Positions 35,257 through 44,837 of a stretch of DNA of 64,000 nt are shown piece after piece. Origin of the DNA: Allobosea sp. (GTDB lineage: Bacteria > Pseudomonadota > Alphaproteobacteria > Rhizobiales > Beijerinckiaceae). The position numbers and the translations under genes are program-made. The first letter of the stretch is position 1; every line of letters starts with the position of its first letter. The stretch covers positions 310,001 through 374,000 of the forward strand of contig NZ_JAUYTP010000016.1 of assembly GCF_030695125.1 (NCBI RefSeq), read 5' to 3'. A model generated the notes under the pieces. The model was not told the origin of the DNA, made no database searches, and worked only from the letters and a program-made list of their open reading frames with translations.

Positions 35257-35501
35257 ACGCTGTCCCTGCGCCCCACTGCGCCGCATCGAACACGAACTGG
35301 CCGCATTGAACGCGAGGGTCGCTGCGATGCAGCCCGAACCGAACCGACCGGACGCCGAGCGCGCCTGACGCGTCGTAGAATGGTGCGAATGCGGCACACA
35401 TGCCTTTTGCCTGCCTGGAATCCCGATTGCAGTCGTCTGATTGGCTCCCGTGATCCGCCCTGACCACGCACACGTAGGCAAGACAGACTGGGGATCGATC
35501 A

Positions 35502-36449
35502 ATGAGTGAGCATTGGGCCGTCATAGGCGCCGGAATGGCTGGGCTTGCCGTCGCACGCCGGCTCAGCGACGCCGGTCGATCGGTGACCGTGTTCGACAAG
35601 AGCCGCGGCCTCGGCGGGCGCATGGCGACCCGACGGGCCGGCAGCTTCCGGTTCGATCATGGGGCGCAATATTTCACCGCGCGCGGTGAGCGATTTCTGT
35701 CCCTCGTCGAGAACCTCACGGCCGAAGGATTGGTCGCGCGCTGGGGCGAGGATCATGTCGGCGTGCCCGGGATGAGCGCGCCGGCGCGCGTGCTGGCCCC
35801 GCAAGCAACGATCGTGACCGACTGCACAGTTTCCTCGCTGACCCGTGGAGCCATGGGGTGGAGCGTCTCGACGACCGATGGGCCGGCGGCAACGGACGGA
35901 AACGGCGTGTTCGCCGGCGTCGTTGTGGCGGTGCCGGCACCCCAGGCCGTGCCGCTGCTGATGTCGGCCGGCAGCAACTGGGACGGCGCGAGACGCGCGA
36001 CCTACGCGCCCTGCTGGGCGCTGATGCTCGGCTTCGCGGCGCGCACCAAGCTCTCGGAGGATCGTGTTCGCCCGGAAGACGCGACGATCGCCTGGATCGC
36101 CCGCGACGGCTCCAAACCCGGCCGCGACCCCAGCGGCGACGCCATCGTCGTTCATGCTACGCCGGCCTGGTCGCGCGCGAGCTTGGAGGAGACGCCGGAG
36201 CGGGCGGCTGCGGCACTGCATGCCTGCTTCCGCGAGCTCACGGGCGAAACGGCTGACCCGAGCTTCATCGCGGCGCATCGCTGGCGCTACGCGCTTGTCG
36301 AGCAGCCGGCGGGAGAGCCGTTCTTCTGGGACCCGTCTGCACGTCTCGGCGCCTGCGGCGACTGGTGCATCGGGCCGCGGGTGGAGGCGGCGTTCGACAG
36401 CGGCGACGGCCTCGCAGGCACCATCATAGGCCCGAATGCGGCGCGATGA
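35502..36449 (+). CDS. Renalase-like FAD-dependent oxidoreductase
   Basis: A 315-residue flavoprotein. A Rossmann FAD motif VIGAGMAGLAVARRL starts at residue 7, followed by FDKSRGLGGRMATRR and FDHGAQYFTAR, the hallmark of renalase-type NAD(P)H-isomer oxidases. The C-terminus has the FAD-closing LGACGDWCIGPRVEAAFDSG. No signal peptide. The 245 bases upstream hold no recognised gene. It stands alone; the role is probably repair of wrongly reduced nicotinamide dinucleotides, by analogy with bacterial renalases. Confidence 0.88.
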   Translation: MSEHWAVIGAGMAGLAVARRLSDAGRSVTVFDKSRGLGGRMATRRAGSFRFDHGAQYFTARGERFLSLVENLTAEGLVARWGEDHVGVPGMSAPARVLAPQATIVTDCTVSSLTRGAMGWSVSTTDGPAATDGNGVFAGVVVAVPAPQAVPLLMSAGSNWDGARRATYAPCWALMLGFAARTKLSEDRVRPEDATIAWIARDGSKPGRDPSGDAIVVHATPAWSRASLEETPERAAAALHACFRELTGETADPSFIAAHRWRYALVEQPAGEPFFWDPSARLGACGDWCIGPRVEAAFDSGDGLAGTIIGPNAAR

Positions 36450-36783
36450 GCGCGAGCAATCCCGGACTTACGGCCTGCCTCGACGTATCCTGCCAGCTCT
36501 GCCGGCCGAGACCGACCATGCCGCCGGCATGAGGGGGGCCAACGCGATCTGCTTCATAGATGTCGCTCGGCCCGTGCCGAGACCGGTCTCGCCTGTCAGG
36601 ATAGCAGATCGCCGGTGGAGGCGCGCCAAGAGCAGCGCTTGGCCTCTTATCGTGACGCAGACATTCGCCGTGACGCGGCGGCTCGATGGCCGAAGGCCCA
36701 GGAGCAAGCCTTTACGTCCCCTTAGGTAACCACCCGGCACAGTGGCGGCGACGAATAAAGTCTTGCCAACGAAGGACGTGTCG
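36450..36783. other. Intergenic stretch without recognised content
   Basis: This 334-base gap before the EAL gene carries open frames on both strands, but neither has a known motif, a ribosome site or neighbours that support it. A putative ribosome site AAGGA for the EAL gene lies at its end. Confidence 0.5.
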
Positions 36784-38013
36784 ATGTCGATCCTTGCCTG
36801 CCTCGCAAACGGCACAGAAACGGCGAGCCGGTCCGACGGTTTTATGATCGACCGCGTGCTTCAGTCGGTGCGCCAGCATTTGGGCATGGAAGTCGCCTAT
36901 GTGTCGGAATTCGTGCGAAACGAGTCCGTCTTCAGGGCGGTCGACGCTCCCGGCCTGGAGGCGCTGATCAAGCCGGGCGATTCGCGCTCGCTCGACGATG
37001 TCTATTGCCGCCATATCCTGGCGGGCCGTTTGCCGGAGTTGATCCCCGATACCTCCGCCATTCCCCTCGCCGCATCCATGCCGATCACCAAGGCTGTTCC
37101 CATCGGCGCCCATGTCAGCGTGCCCCTGACGCTGTCTGACGGTTCCGTCTTCGGCATGTTCTGTTGCCTGAGCCCGCATGCCAACCATTCGCTGAATGGT
37201 CGCGACCTGCAGGTCATGCGCGCCTTCGCCGACATCACCGCCCACCATATCGATGAGGATCGGCGCAGCAGCCGAGATCGCGATGCACGGCACGCCCAGA
37301 TCGCCCAGATCATCGACAACCGCGCCTTCGACATCCACGTCCAGCCGATCTGGGATTTCGCCAGCGATCGCGCTGTCGGCTTCGAGTGCCTCGCGCGCTT
37401 CTCTCAGGAGCCCCGGCGCTCGCCGGACAAATGGTTTGCCGAAGCCGCTGAGGTCGGCCTTGGCGTGCCCCTGGAACTGGCGGCGATCGAGGCGGCTCTG
37501 GATCACGCCAGGCGTTTACCGAGCCACATCTACCTGACGATCAATGCCTCCGCAGAAGCGGTGATGGCAGCAGAATTCGGCGACATCGTCAGCCGGCTTG
37601 ACCCGCATCGTCTCGTGATCGAGGTGACGGAACATGGCTTGGTGAATGACTACGAAGGACTGTTGGCCAAGCTCGATGACTTTCGGAGCCAGGGAGTCCG
37701 CCTCGCGGTCGATGATGCGGGGGCCGGCTATTCGGGACTGCAGCACATCGTTCGCTTGAAACCCGACATCATCAAGCTCGATATGTCGCTCACGCGCAAC
37801 GTGGATGGCGATCCGGCCCGACGGGCGCTCGCCAGCGCGCTGATCTTCTATGCTCGCGAGACGGGCTGTCAGATCCTGGCCGAGGGGATCGAGCGCGAGG
37901 CCGAGTTGCAGACCCTGAAGCTGCTGGGCGTCAGCAAGGGCCAGGGATACTGGCTCGGTCGGCCCGTACCGATCGACGTCGCCGTATCGGAGTTGGCATC
38001 GGCTGCCGCCTAG
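36784..38013 (+). CDS. GAF-EAL cyclic-di-GMP phosphodiesterase
   Basis: A 409-residue cytosolic signalling protein. Residues about 15-165 look like a GAF sensor domain; residues about 180-405 form an EAL domain. Motif reading: ECLAR in place of EALLR, TINAS (Asn), IEVTEHG (Glu), VDDAGAGYSGL (Asp pair, variant of DDFGTGYS), IKLDMSL (Lys) and LAEGIERE (Glu). All metal and catalytic residues are kept, so it is probably active in breaking c-di-GMP. No GGDEF domain. ATG at 36784 follows AAGGA; in-frame GTG codons upstream are less likely. Confidence 0.88.
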   Translation: MSILACLANGTETASRSDGFMIDRVLQSVRQHLGMEVAYVSEFVRNESVFRAVDAPGLEALIKPGDSRSLDDVYCRHILAGRLPELIPDTSAIPLAASMPITKAVPIGAHVSVPLTLSDGSVFGMFCCLSPHANHSLNGRDLQVMRAFADITAHHIDEDRRSSRDRDARHAQIAQIIDNRAFDIHVQPIWDFASDRAVGFECLARFSQEPRRSPDKWFAEAAEVGLGVPLELAAIEAALDHARRLPSHIYLTINASAEAVMAAEFGDIVSRLDPHRLVIEVTEHGLVNDYEGLLAKLDDFRSQGVRLAVDDAGAGYSGLQHIVRLKPDIIKLDMSLTRNVDGDPARRALASALIFYARETGCQILAEGIEREAELQTLKLLGVSKGQGYWLGRPVPIDVAVSELASAAA

Positions 38014-38081
38014 AGCCTGCGGCCAAAGCTTGGCGAGATGCCCCAATCGCTTCAGTTCGACCGCTGTCGGAAAGCGGACAT

Positions 38082-38336
38082 TCACCGCACAATCGCAGGG
38101 GGCACTCGCTCACGAAGGCGAACGATCCGATTGCATGACCCGGCGCACTGCCCGATCTTCATCGTGCGGAGATCACGAGTGCTGGGGGATAGGTCGGCGG
38201 TGTCAATCTCAGCCTCAAGGCCTCTAGCCCATCCGGCAGCAGCAGCCTTCGTGGGGACGTTCTTGGTCACGGCTGGCGAGCCTTCGCGCCTGACCTGTGC
38301 CTGCCAACTGTTACCCCTCTTGCGGATCGTAGCCAT
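38082..38336 (-). pseudogene. Remnant of a tyrosine-recombinase (phage/island integrase) gene
   Basis: From ATG 38336 the frame reads ATIRKRGNSWQAQVRREG, then TKAAAAGWARGLEAEID: the arm-type DNA-binding domain that begins many integrases. After about 60 residues the similarity fades and the frame ends at residue 84; a full integrase needs about 350-400 residues and no catalytic Arg-His-Arg-Tyr domain is found. It starts 109 bases from the 3' end of tRNA-Arg and reads away from it, the usual place for an island integrase. It is a dead leftover of an integrated element. Confidence 0.7.
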
Positions 38337-38444
38337 AAGAACCCCGTGACAGGTGTGACAAACGCTGTGACAGCCAAGGATTCTGATGGTTTCTGAGGAG
38401 TTGGTCCAAGGCCTAAAACCGAGATATCTCAAGAGCTTAGGAAA

Positions 38445-38521
<77 letters not shown>

Positions 38522-38610
38522 AATCCGTGAAAGGGCAATAGCCGATCGCGGCGCGGGGGGCAACGAGGGATTTGGACTGAGCAAGGGCCCAAGGCGGCAG
38601 GGAGCACGTG

Positions 38611-38632
38611 TTCGAAGCGTGTCGGGCGCGCC
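38611..38632 (+). repeat. Inverted 22-nt copy of the tRNA-Arg 3' end
   Basis: This plus-strand segment matches the tRNA's T-loop to acceptor-CC segment (38467-38446 on the minus strand) at 21 of 22 bases. The bases upstream also resemble the tRNA loosely (AAGGC...CAG...CACG). It is not a functional tRNA: it lacks the 5' half. It looks like an attachment-site scar or a tRNA fragment left by recombination. Confidence 0.7.
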
Positions 38633-38671
38633 GCGACGGTGGCAGGTTTGCCCTCGCCGGGTCTCACACCA

Positions 38672-39088
38672 TCAGTCCCTTGCAGCGGAGACGACCCTGC
38701 ACAGATAGCCGCGAACGGTCGCAGCATCGGCCAGCTGGCCCGCCTGGATCATGAAGACCGCATCCACCCGGGTGCCCTTGCCGGCCTTGCGCGCCGAAAC
38801 GCGAAGGGTCTGCGGACGGCCGGACCCGGAGGTTTCCTGAAACGCCGTCAGCGCCCCGGCGGAGCGATCGACGCTGACCCGAATGAATCCCTCGGCCAGC
38901 ATCGCGCTCCGCAGATTGCCGATCGCCCTGTCCCTGTCGACACCTGCGAAGCTCTGCGAGGTCCGGAAATTCAGGGCGGTGAGCATCGGCGTGCCCTCGA
39001 CGCGGAAGTTGCTTTCGCAGCTCTGGGCCAGGAGGGGCGTGGCGCCCAAACACAGGATCAGTGTCGTGGCCGACAGCATGGTCTTCAT
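38672..39088 (-). CDS. Secreted hypothetical protein
   Basis: A 138-residue protein. Residues 1-21 form a signal peptide ending PLLAQ. The mature part alternates strands and helices (GVDRDRAIGNLRSAMLAEGF, TAFQETSGSGRPQTLRVSA) and has two Cys (CESNF and YLCRV), so a disulfide is possible. I do not recognise the family; the layout resembles small periplasmic proteins with a BON- or DUF-like fold. ATG 39088 gives the signal peptide directly. It is the gene beside tRNA-Arg. Confidence 0.75.
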   Translation of the reverse strand: MKTMLSATTLILCLGATPLLAQSCESNFRVEGTPMLTALNFRTSQSFAGVDRDRAIGNLRSAMLAEGFIRVSVDRSAGALTAFQETSGSGRPQTLRVSARKAGKGTRVDAVFMIQAGQLADAATVRGYLCRVVSAARD

Positions 39089-39212
39089 CGGGGCGGGTCC
39101 TCGTCGGTCGTGATGAACAGGGTTTGACATCGCGCTTCGTCCAACGGCGCCGCCCGCCTGCCCGAGCGACAGACGAAGGTGCGAACGCCGGGGCGGGCGG
39201 ATCGGGCGGCGC

Positions 39213-39884
39213 TCATGGGTCCGCCTTCCGTGCGGCCAAGAACACGCGAAAATCCGTGCGGCCCGACCCATGGCGGGCCTGATCGATGATCGAGAAGCCG
39301 CCGGCGGTCAGTTCGCTCGCCAGTTCGTCTGCGGTGAAGAACGACAAGGACGGCGCCTTGCCGATGAGCCTCATCAGCGGAATGGCGAGGCGAATGACGG
39401 CGTTCATCTCGGACAGGCAGGGGGTTTTGGTGATGAACAGGCCGCCTGGCTTCAAAGCCCGCCCCACGGACTGGAAAAAGCGCGGCCGGTCCTTGATCAG
39501 ATGCAGGAGATTGAAGGCCAGCACCGCGTCGAACGGCGGGTCCGGCCAGAGCGGGCTGCGTCCGTCCGTGACCACGAACCTTGCGTTCGGGCACGCCGCC
39601 GCGGCCTTGCGCTCGTTGGCGATGGCGATCATCCCGCTTGAGATGTCCGTCCCGGTGATATGACCGATCGAGGGCGCGAGCCGCAGGGCCGTCTGGCCGG
39701 TTCCGCAGCCGAGCTCCAGAACCCGATCCGTGGCGCCGACGAGATCCCTCGTCGCGGACAGGGTGCGCTCATATCCGGCGAGATCCTTGATCGCGTGGCG
39801 GGAATAGGCCCGCGCCGTCCGGTTCCAGAACACGGCATCGACATCGTCTTCGGGCTCGCGTCGGGTCGGCATGCTGGGCTCCAT
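39213..39884 (-). CDS. Class I SAM-dependent methyltransferase
   Basis: A 223-residue cytosolic methyltransferase. The SAM site VLELGCGTGQTALRL sits near residue 55, followed by GTDISSGMIAIANE (acidic hinge) and FDAVLAFNLLHLI (motif for the active site side). Small-molecule type; substrate unknown. ATG 39884 has GAGAGGGG upstream; ATG 39872 is the alternative. It is divergent from a LysR regulator with a 71-base shared promoter region, so the LysR protein probably controls it. Confidence 0.9.
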   Translation of the reverse strand: MEPSMPTRREPEDDVDAVFWNRTARAYSRHAIKDLAGYERTLSATRDLVGATDRVLELGCGTGQTALRLAPSIGHITGTDISSGMIAIANERKAAAACPNARFVVTDGRSPLWPDPPFDAVLAFNLLHLIKDRPRFFQSVGRALKPGGLFITKTPCLSEMNAVIRLAIPLMRLIGKAPSLSFFTADELASELTAGGFSIIDQARHGSGRTDFRVFLAARKADP

Positions 39885-39955
39885 CGGCCCCTCTCATCGC
39901 ACAGGTCGCGATATTTGGATTTGCCGTATTCTGCAGATCCGATATTCAGGAGTGT

Positions 39956-40888
39956 ATGAACGGCATCGACTGGAATTGGGTTCGGGCCTTCCGCGCGACA
40001 GCCGAGACCGGGTCGCTGTCTGCGGCATCGCGCAAGCTGGGTTTGAGTCAGCCGACCTTGTCGCGGCAGGTGGCCGCCCTCGAGGAGCAGCTGGCCGTGA
40101 CCCTGTTCGAGCGGGTCGGCAAACGGCTCGTCTTGACGGCTGGCGGGGCGGGCCTGCTGGAGCATGCCCGCCAGATGGCCGCTGCGGCGGAGGCGCTGGC
40201 GCTCAGCGCCGCCGGCCAGGCGTCCGACCTGTCGGGCCGCGTCAGCCTGTCGGTCACGGATGCGGTCGCGACGCATGTCATGCCCGGCATCGTCGAGCGC
40301 CTGCGCGAGGAGGTGCCCCAGGTCACCGTCGTCGTCAGCGCGACCGATGCGCTCAGCGATCTCAGGCGACGCGAGGCCGACATCGCCATCCGCCATGTCC
40401 GCCCCACCGAGCCAGAACTGATCGGGCGTCTGATCGGCGAGCTGAACGCGCACCTGTATGCATCAGACACCTGGATCGCGCGTCACGGGATGCCGCGTGA
40501 AGTGTCGGACCTCAGCGGCGCGACAGTCCTGGCCTTTGATCCGGTCGAGCAATTCGTCAGCCATATGGAGCTTCAGGGGCTCCGGGTTGGGCCGGAGCAG
40601 TGCGCCGTCGTCTCCAACAGCGCGTCGGCGCTCTGGGAGATGACGCGTCGGGGGCTCGGCATCGGCGTCGTCCTCGACGTCGCGGCGGCGCGCATGCCGG
40701 GGCTGAGGGTGCTTCTGCCGGAGCTGTCGCGCGTTCCGGTGCCGCTCTGGCTGGTCACGCATCGCGAGGTGCAGACCAGCCGCCGCATCCGTCTGGTCTA
40801 CGACATCCTCGCCGAGGAACTGCGCCGGCTGGTCGTGTCGGGTACGGATCTGAGCGAGACGCTGGGAGACGCTGGCAAGCCCATCTGA
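39956..40888 (+). CDS. LysR family transcriptional regulator
   Basis: A 310-residue regulator with an N-terminal winged HTH (FRATAETGSLSAASRKLGLSQPTLSRQV) and a C-terminal periplasmic-binding-like effector domain. The helix LERVGKRLVLTAGG ends the DNA-binding part. LysR proteins often control a divergent neighbour; here that is the methyltransferase. Confidence 0.92.
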   Translation: MNGIDWNWVRAFRATAETGSLSAASRKLGLSQPTLSRQVAALEEQLAVTLFERVGKRLVLTAGGAGLLEHARQMAAAAEALALSAAGQASDLSGRVSLSVTDAVATHVMPGIVERLREEVPQVTVVVSATDALSDLRRREADIAIRHVRPTEPELIGRLIGELNAHLYASDTWIARHGMPREVSDLSGATVLAFDPVEQFVSHMELQGLRVGPEQCAVVSNSASALWEMTRRGLGIGVVLDVAAARMPGLRVLLPELSRVPVPLWLVTHREVQTSRRIRLVYDILAEELRRLVVSGTDLSETLGDAGKPI

Positions 40889-41186
40889 GAGATTCGGGGC
40901 GCATTGCGTCGGAGCGGCACCACGCGATCACGCGGAGCCCACGGCGCCATCCCGTGGCCTTGAGGGCGCCCCACACAACGTTTCCGCGCGTCCTGGGCAA
41001 TGCGCGCAGGAGGAGGCGTCGAGTGGTCGCAGTGTATTCCCGGCAGTAGTGCCAAGCTGTCCCCAAGACGGCGGCCGATGCGCGTAGCACGTGTAGCCCG
41101 GCGACGTCTGTCGGATGACGCTGCGTAAGGCTTGTTAACGCTCGTGCTGTAACCGGTTGCTTGCTTTTCCGGGGGGAAATAAAAAA
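40889..41186. other. Intergenic stretch between LysR and chemoreceptor genes
   Basis: About 300 bases with no supported gene. It has a short hairpin CACGG/CCGTG at 40940 after the LysR gene, nested in a GGCGCC...GGCGCC pair, and an AT-rich part near 41130-41185 that ends in the G-rich ribosome site of the chemoreceptor gene, probably its promoter. Confidence 0.4.
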
Positions 41187-43379
41187 GTGCCGAAATTTCA
41201 GTCTTTGGGCGCGAAGGCGGCAGGCCTTGTCGTCGCGTTGTGTGTGGCGTGCTGCGCCGTGCTTCTCGTGCTGTCGCATTTCGCGCTGAGGGCCGATGCC
41301 GATCTCGACATGTCGAAGGACGCTTTGGCGGCGCGCGGTCGCGCTCAGGACGTGCTGGCCAAGATCGGCCATCGCGTCGAAACCTACGCCTCGATCTACG
41401 CGACGCACCCCGAGGTCGTGGCGGCCGTGCAGAGCGGCGACAAGGCCAGGCTGCGCGAGACTTTCGTGCGCCTCTTCGCCCAGATCAGGCAGCTCGACCC
41501 CGTCATCGGCACGCTTGAAGTCACCGATGCGAAGGGCGTCGTCATCATGCGCGGCCACAACCCCAATAGCGCCGGCGACGACAAGAGCAAGGACCCGCTG
41601 GTCAGCCGGGCGATCGGAGGCCAGTCGGCCAGCGGCCTGGCGGTCTCGGCCTCGTCGGGCGAGGTGGCGACCGAATCGGTCCAGCCGATCAATTTCGGCG
41701 GGCAGCGCATCGGCACGCTGAAACTCGGCTCGCGCTTCAGGGCCGACACGGCCGCCGAGATCAAGCGGTTGACCGGTGCCGAGGCGGTGCTGATCTACAA
41801 GGGCAAGGTCAATGCCGCGACGCTGCCTAACCTCACGTCCTTCGCCATCCCCGACGGGGCCCTGGCGGCGGACGCCACCGTCGCCGCGAACCTGAGCGGG
41901 CGCGCGTTCGAGGTGTCGGGCCTGTCGCTTCCCATCGCGGGCGCCGACTCCCTTACCGTCGTGACCCTGTCCGATCGCGGGCCGCGGCAGGCGGCCCTGG
42001 TCGCCTTCGAGCTCAGTCTCGCCGGCAAAGCGCTGCTCCTGCTGCTGGTTCTGGTGCCGCTGGTGGCTCTGATCTCGCGCCGCAGCGTCCGCTCGATCGA
42101 GCAGCTGACAGGCGTGATGAAAGCCCTGACTGCGGGCCGTCTCGACGTCGCGGTGCCGCATCAGGACCGGAAGGACGAGATCGGGGCGATGGCAGTGGCG
42201 ATCGGCGTGTTCAGGGAGAACGCCGATCGCGTTCGCGCCCTGGAGGCCGATGAAAAGCTGACCGCGGCCGAACGCGGCGCGCGGGCCGAGGCGATGGCCC
42301 AGGTCGTCGCCCAGGTCGGTGCCGTCGTCGAGCGCGCCGCAAGGGGCGATTTCAGCGGCCGCGTCGCGGCCGGCGCGGTCGGGCCCGATCTGCAGACGCT
42401 CGTCGAGAGCGTCAACCTGATCAACCAGGTCGTCGATCGGGCGACGGGCGAATTCGCGACGGTCCTGGACGCGGTTGCCGAGGGCGATCTCACGCAGGAG
42501 ATCGAGACGGCCTATGAAGGCCGTCTGGGCGAGCTGCGGCGCGCGATCAACGGCACCGTTCACAAGCTGAGCGCGACCGTCGCCACCATCCAGGCGACGG
42601 CCGCGCAGATCGGCCAATCGGCACGCGAGATCACGATGGGCGCCAACGACCTGTCGCAGCGCACCGAACAGCAGGCCGCCTCGCTGGAGGAGACGGCCGC
42701 GACGACCGAGCAGCTCGCGGCGTCGGTCAAGCACAGCGCGACCGCCTCGCGTCGCAGCGTGGCGCTGGCGCAGCAGACGACGTCCATCGCCGGGCAGGGC
42801 GGCGCGATCGTCGCCGATGCGGTCGACGCGATGGCGCGCATCGAGCAGTCAAGCGGCAAGATCGCCGAGATCACCACGGTCATCGACGGCATCGCCTTCC
42901 AGACCAATCTGCTGGCGCTGAACGCGGCCGTCGAGGCGGCGCGGGCCGGCGAGGCCGGCAAGGGCTTCGCCGTCGTGGCCTCGGAGGTCCGCACGCTGGC
43001 GCAGCGCTCGGGCGAGGCGGCGCGCGACATCAAGCTGCTGATCGCCAGCTCGGGCGCGGAGGTCACTCAAGGGGTGGCGCTGGTGCACTCCACCGGCGAG
43101 GTGCTGAGCAACATCGTCGCGTCGGCGAGCGACCTCTCGGGGCAGATCACGCAGATCGCCTCAGCCTCCGGCGAGCAGTCGAACGGCATCGACGCGATGG
43201 CGCAGGTCGTGGCGCAGATGGACGAGATGACCCAGCAGAACGCCGCCTTGTCGGAGGAGAGTGCGGCGTCGGCGATGTCCCTGTCCGAGCAGATCGACCG
43301 GCTGAACCAGATGGTGGACGGCTTCAGGACGCGCGATCGCGCGGCGGCGCGACCGACGCCGTTCAAGGCGGCTGCCTGA
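41187..43379 (+). CDS. Methyl-accepting chemotaxis protein
   Basis: A 730-residue chemoreceptor. TM1 at about 9-31, a periplasmic CACHE-like sensor at about 40-265, TM2 at about 278-297, HAMP-like helices about 298-350 and a second HAMP-like segment about 390-470, then the methyl-accepting coiled coil with the hairpin tip [19 protein letters not shown] near 585. The C-terminus lacks the NWETF-type CheR/CheB tether. GTG start at 41187 after GGGGGGAAAT; upstream TTG starts are less likely. No che genes are nearby, so this receptor feeds a pathway coded elsewhere. Confidence 0.9.
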   Translation: MPKFQSLGAKAAGLVVALCVACCAVLLVLSHFALRADADLDMSKDALAARGRAQDVLAKIGHRVETYASIYATHPEVVAAVQSGDKARLRETFVRLFAQIRQLDPVIGTLEVTDAKGVVIMRGHNPNSAGDDKSKDPLVSRAIGGQSASGLAVSASSGEVATESVQPINFGGQRIGTLKLGSRFRADTAAEIKRLTGAEAVLIYKGKVNAATLPNLTSFAIPDGALAADATVAANLSGRAFEVSGLSLPIAGADSLTVVTLSDRGPRQAALVAFELSLAGKALLLLLVLVPLVALISRRSVRSIEQLTGVMKALTAGRLDVAVPHQDRKDEIGAMAVAIGVFRENADRVRALEADEKLTAAERGARAEAMAQVVAQVGAVVERAARGDFSGRVAAGAVGPDLQTLVESVNLINQVVDRATGEFATVLDAVAEGDLTQEIETAYEGRLGELRRAINGTVHKLSATVATIQATAAQIGQSAREITMGANDLSQRTEQQAASLEETAATTEQLAASVKHSATASRRSVALAQQTTSIAGQGGAIVADAVDAMARIEQSSGKIAEITTVIDGIAFQTNLLALNAAVEAARAGEAGKGFAVVASEVRTLAQRSGEAARDIKLLIASSGAEVTQGVALVHSTGEVLSNIVASASDLSGQITQIASASGEQSNGIDAMAQVVAQMDEMTQQNAALSEESAASAMSLSEQIDRLNQMVDGFRTRDRAAARPTPFKAAA

Positions 43380-43406
43380 GGGCGAGGGGCGGTCGCGGCG
43401 GCGGCC

Positions 43407-43671
43407 TCATCGCCCCACCGCGGCGTGCGCCCGGTTGAGCGCCAGCAGGCGGGCGAGCGCCTCGTCGGTGGCGATCTCCTCCGGCCAGCCATAGGCGGCT
43501 GCGCGTCTCGTGCAGCGCCGCAAGCCAGCCCTGCGCGCTGGCTGTAGAGGTTGGTCAGCGTGCGCTCCTTGAGCTTCACCGCGGCCTCCGCGTTCGTCGG
43601 CAGGATGCGGTCGGGGTAGCGGCGCGGCGCCTCACCCGGCGCGGCGGTGGGCACGATCTCGACCAGATCGG
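43407..43671 (-). pseudogene. Frameshifted 3' remnant of an MmeI-type DNA methyltransferase/restriction gene
   Basis: On the minus strand three pieces in different frames rebuild a recognisable tail: DLVEIVP...RYPDRILPTN and LKERTLTNLYSQR (43671-43535), WLAALHETR (43534-43507), and AYGWPEEIATDEALARLLAL with a TGA at 43409-43407. This is the conserved end of MmeI/type IIG-like DNA methyltransferases, which read DRILP, LKKRTLTNLYN and AYGWP. At least two frameshifts and the missing 5' part (normally over 2 kb) make it non-functional. The upstream neighbour is a different, rightward gene. Confidence 0.7.
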
Positions 43672-43766
43672 GCGGCCTGTTCCCGCCGGAACAGCGCACC
43701 GATGCGCCCGCCTCTAGGGTCAATTCATCGGCGAACGGATCGCCGCCCCGCCAGAGGATGAGCGTC

Positions 43767-44165
43767 ATGACCAAGAGCTTCACCAAGGTTTGCACCAAGA
43801 CCGTCGCCGCTGCCCTGACCGTCGCCCTGATCAGCGGTGCGTTCGTCTCCGGCGCGTCGGCCTCCGACCGCGGCTTCGAGGTGAAGCCGGTCAAGCAGCA
43901 CAGCCGCAAGACGGCCGTCGCCGGGGCTCTGCTCGGTGTCACCGGCGCCCTCATCGGCGCGGCGATTGTCAGCAACCAGGCCCGCGCCGCCGAGCCCGGC
44001 TACCGCAGCTACGAGGATCGCGACCAGCGTCACGCGGGTTACGGCCACCAGCGCCCGGTGCGCTTCGTCGAGGCCGAGGAAGACTGCTTCGAGAAGCCGA
44101 TCAAGCGCTTCGACCGCTACTCCGGCGAGACCATCATCGTCGGCTACAAGACCATCTGCCGCTGA
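43767..44165 (+). CDS. Secreted/membrane small protein with glycine-zipper helix
   Basis: A 132-residue protein. A signal peptide of about 37 residues ends in GASASD. A hydrophobic Gly/Ala helix (AVAGALLGVTGALIGAAIV) follows near residue 52, then a Tyr/His/Arg-rich region and CFEKPIKRFDRYSGETI with a final TICR, so one disulfide is possible. Family not recognised. ATG 43767 has AGAGG upstream; ATG 43758 is possible. A strong terminator follows. Confidence 0.75.
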   Translation: MTKSFTKVCTKTVAAALTVALISGAFVSGASASDRGFEVKPVKQHSRKTAVAGALLGVTGALIGAAIVSNQARAAEPGYRSYEDRDQRHAGYGHQRPVRFVEAEEDCFEKPIKRFDRYSGETIIVGYKTICR

Positions 44166-44192
44166 GCGCCCGCCCTGACGGCGCGATCCGAC

Positions 44193-44220
44193 CCCCGGCT
44201 CCGGCCGGGGTTTCGCGTTT
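44193..44220 (+). terminator. Rho-independent terminator candidate
   Basis: CCCCGGC-TCCG-GCCGGGG forms a perfect 7-bp stem with a tetraloop, followed by TTTCGCGTTT, 28 bases after the stop of the preceding gene. Confidence 0.7.
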
Positions 44221-44320
44221 AGCCCGAGGCGGCTTTGCGCAACTCGACAGTGGCATGCCGGGGAACAACGCACCGCCCCAATCGATTGCTCAGAGGACTG
44301 GGTGGTGAGGGAGCGGGCCA

Positions 44321-44563
44321 GTGCCGGATCGCCGCGACGCCGACCGTTTTCGGACCGTGCCTATCCATGTGGTGCTGGGCGCGTTGCTTGGCGCTGCGAC
44401 CTATCTGCTGATCATCGCCTTCGATATCGGCTTCCTGGGCGGCCTGCTGGCGGCCGAGGCAGAACAGACGCAGCTCTTCCTGGTCATGCTCGGCATCTTT
44501 GCCGGCCATGGTGCGGTCGGCTCGGGCCTCACCGCCTTCTATCTCCTGGCGGCGCAAGACTGA
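44321..44563 (+). CDS. Small two-helix membrane protein
   Basis: An 80-residue protein with a basic N-terminus and two or three hydrophobic segments (VVLGALLGAATYLLIIAFDI, TQLFLVMLGIFAGHGAVGSG). GTG start at 44321 behind GAGGGAG. Function unknown; it resembles small conserved membrane proteins of Hyphomicrobiales. Confidence 0.6.
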   Translation: MPDRRDADRFRTVPIHVVLGALLGAATYLLIIAFDIGFLGGLLAAEAEQTQLFLVMLGIFAGHGAVGSGLTAFYLLAAQD

Positions 44564-44622
44564 CGAAGGGGGCTCTCCTGGCGGGGACGAGGCGCAGCAG
44601 TCCGCCCCGAGGCCGCGGGTCC

Positions 44623-44775
44623 TCACTGGCATTCGGTCACTTTGCCGCCTGTGACGCGATGCGTCTGGCAGCGCGCCGCCTCGCGGCCGCAGGACGACGC
44701 GACGGCCGCCAGCAGGAGAAGGAGGCCAACCCTGAAAAGCCATCTCGGCGTCGAAGCCAGGATCCGCACCCGCAT
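44623..44775 (-). CDS. Tiny lipoprotein-like peptide
   Basis: A 50-residue frame: basic start, hydrophobic LFRVGLLLLLAAVASSC that may be a weak lipobox, then a short tail with two more Cys (RCQTH, TECQ). ATG 44775 has GGGAT upstream. No family recognised and the size is small, so confidence is modest. Confidence 0.45.
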   Translation of the reverse strand: MRVRILASTPRWLFRVGLLLLLAAVASSCGREAARCQTHRVTGGKVTECQ

Positions 44776-44837
44776 GCGAATATCCCTACCGGTCAGGGTC
44801 GATTGCAAACGGCTAACGGTCATCGTAGCGATGGTCC

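Noticed and set aside
35257..35368. Short coil-like peptide (IEHELAALNARVAAMQ) after the TetR gene
   Set aside because: No start codon or ribosome site in that frame; probably chance or a remnant too short to call.
36436..36815. Open frames on both strands between the renalase and EAL genes
   Set aside because: No recognisable motif or ribosome site, and the two frames contradict each other.
44086..44164. Idea that the AI-2E permease at 18914 marks a quorum-sensing locus
   Set aside because: The family name covers many transporters; no lux-type synthase or receptor gene is present in the window.
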